Shown piece after piece: positions 5,528 through 5,530 of a DNA stretch of 5,530 bases. The translations under genes were made by a program, and so were the position numbers. The first letter of the stretch is position 1. Every line of letters starts with the position of its first letter. The notes under the pieces were generated by a model. That model was not told the DNA's origin. It did not search any database and worked only from the letters and a program-made list of their open reading frames with translations. This stretch comes from Pseudomonadota bacterium (lineage in GTDB: Bacteria > Pseudomonadota > Alphaproteobacteria > Rhizobiales > Hyphomicrobiaceae): assembly GCA_023392135.1 (NCBI GenBank), contig JAEVZQ010000393.1, forward strand, positions 1 to 5,530, written 5' to 3'.

Positions 5528-5530
5528 GGT

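Overview
The window looks like chromosomal DNA from a high-GC alphaproteobacterium, most likely Bradyrhizobium or a close relative. Three signs support this. The haloalkane dehalogenase at the right edge resembles, from memory, Bradyrhizobium DbjA over its whole length. The hemerythrin-like gene has a textbook alphaproteobacterial general-stress (EcfG-type) promoter. All well-supported genes prefer G or C at the third codon position. No database search was possible, so the taxonomic call is an inference.

Layout, left to right. Positions 1-156 hold an open plus-strand frame that may be the tail of a gene entering from the left. Positions 106-1185 (minus) encode an unrecognised protein with a possible PAS-like C-terminal half; its start is uncertain. 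Positions 1210-1578 are a non-coding stretch with an EcfG-type promoter, several small inverted repeats and a hairpin over the ribosome binding site of the next gene. Positions 1579-2316 (plus) encode a Tat-exported hemerythrin-like protein. A convergent gene at 2356-3168 (minus) encodes a metallo-beta-lactamase-fold protein with an N-terminal rubredoxin-like four-cysteine knuckle. Positions 3339-4505 (minus) encode a D-amino-acid-oxidase/sarcosine-oxidase-type flavoprotein. Positions 4610-5527 (minus) encode a haloalkane dehalogenase of subfamily II with all catalytic residues present.

The three genes on the right share a strand and read dehalogenase, then flavin oxidase, then metallohydrolase, with gaps of 104 and 170 bases. 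They may form a small catabolic or accessory unit: removal of halide from a haloalkyl compound, then oxidation of an amine or related group, then a hydrolase. This joint role is inferred from order alone. The hemerythrin gene is separate and divergent in logic: a folded, metal-loaded periplasmic protein made under general stress. No CRISPR array, rRNA, tRNA, insertion sequence or phage gene was seen. The best candidates for something not already described are the stress-controlled Tat-hemerythrin with its structured leader, and the loop-deleted DbjA-like dehalogenase next to a flavin oxidase.
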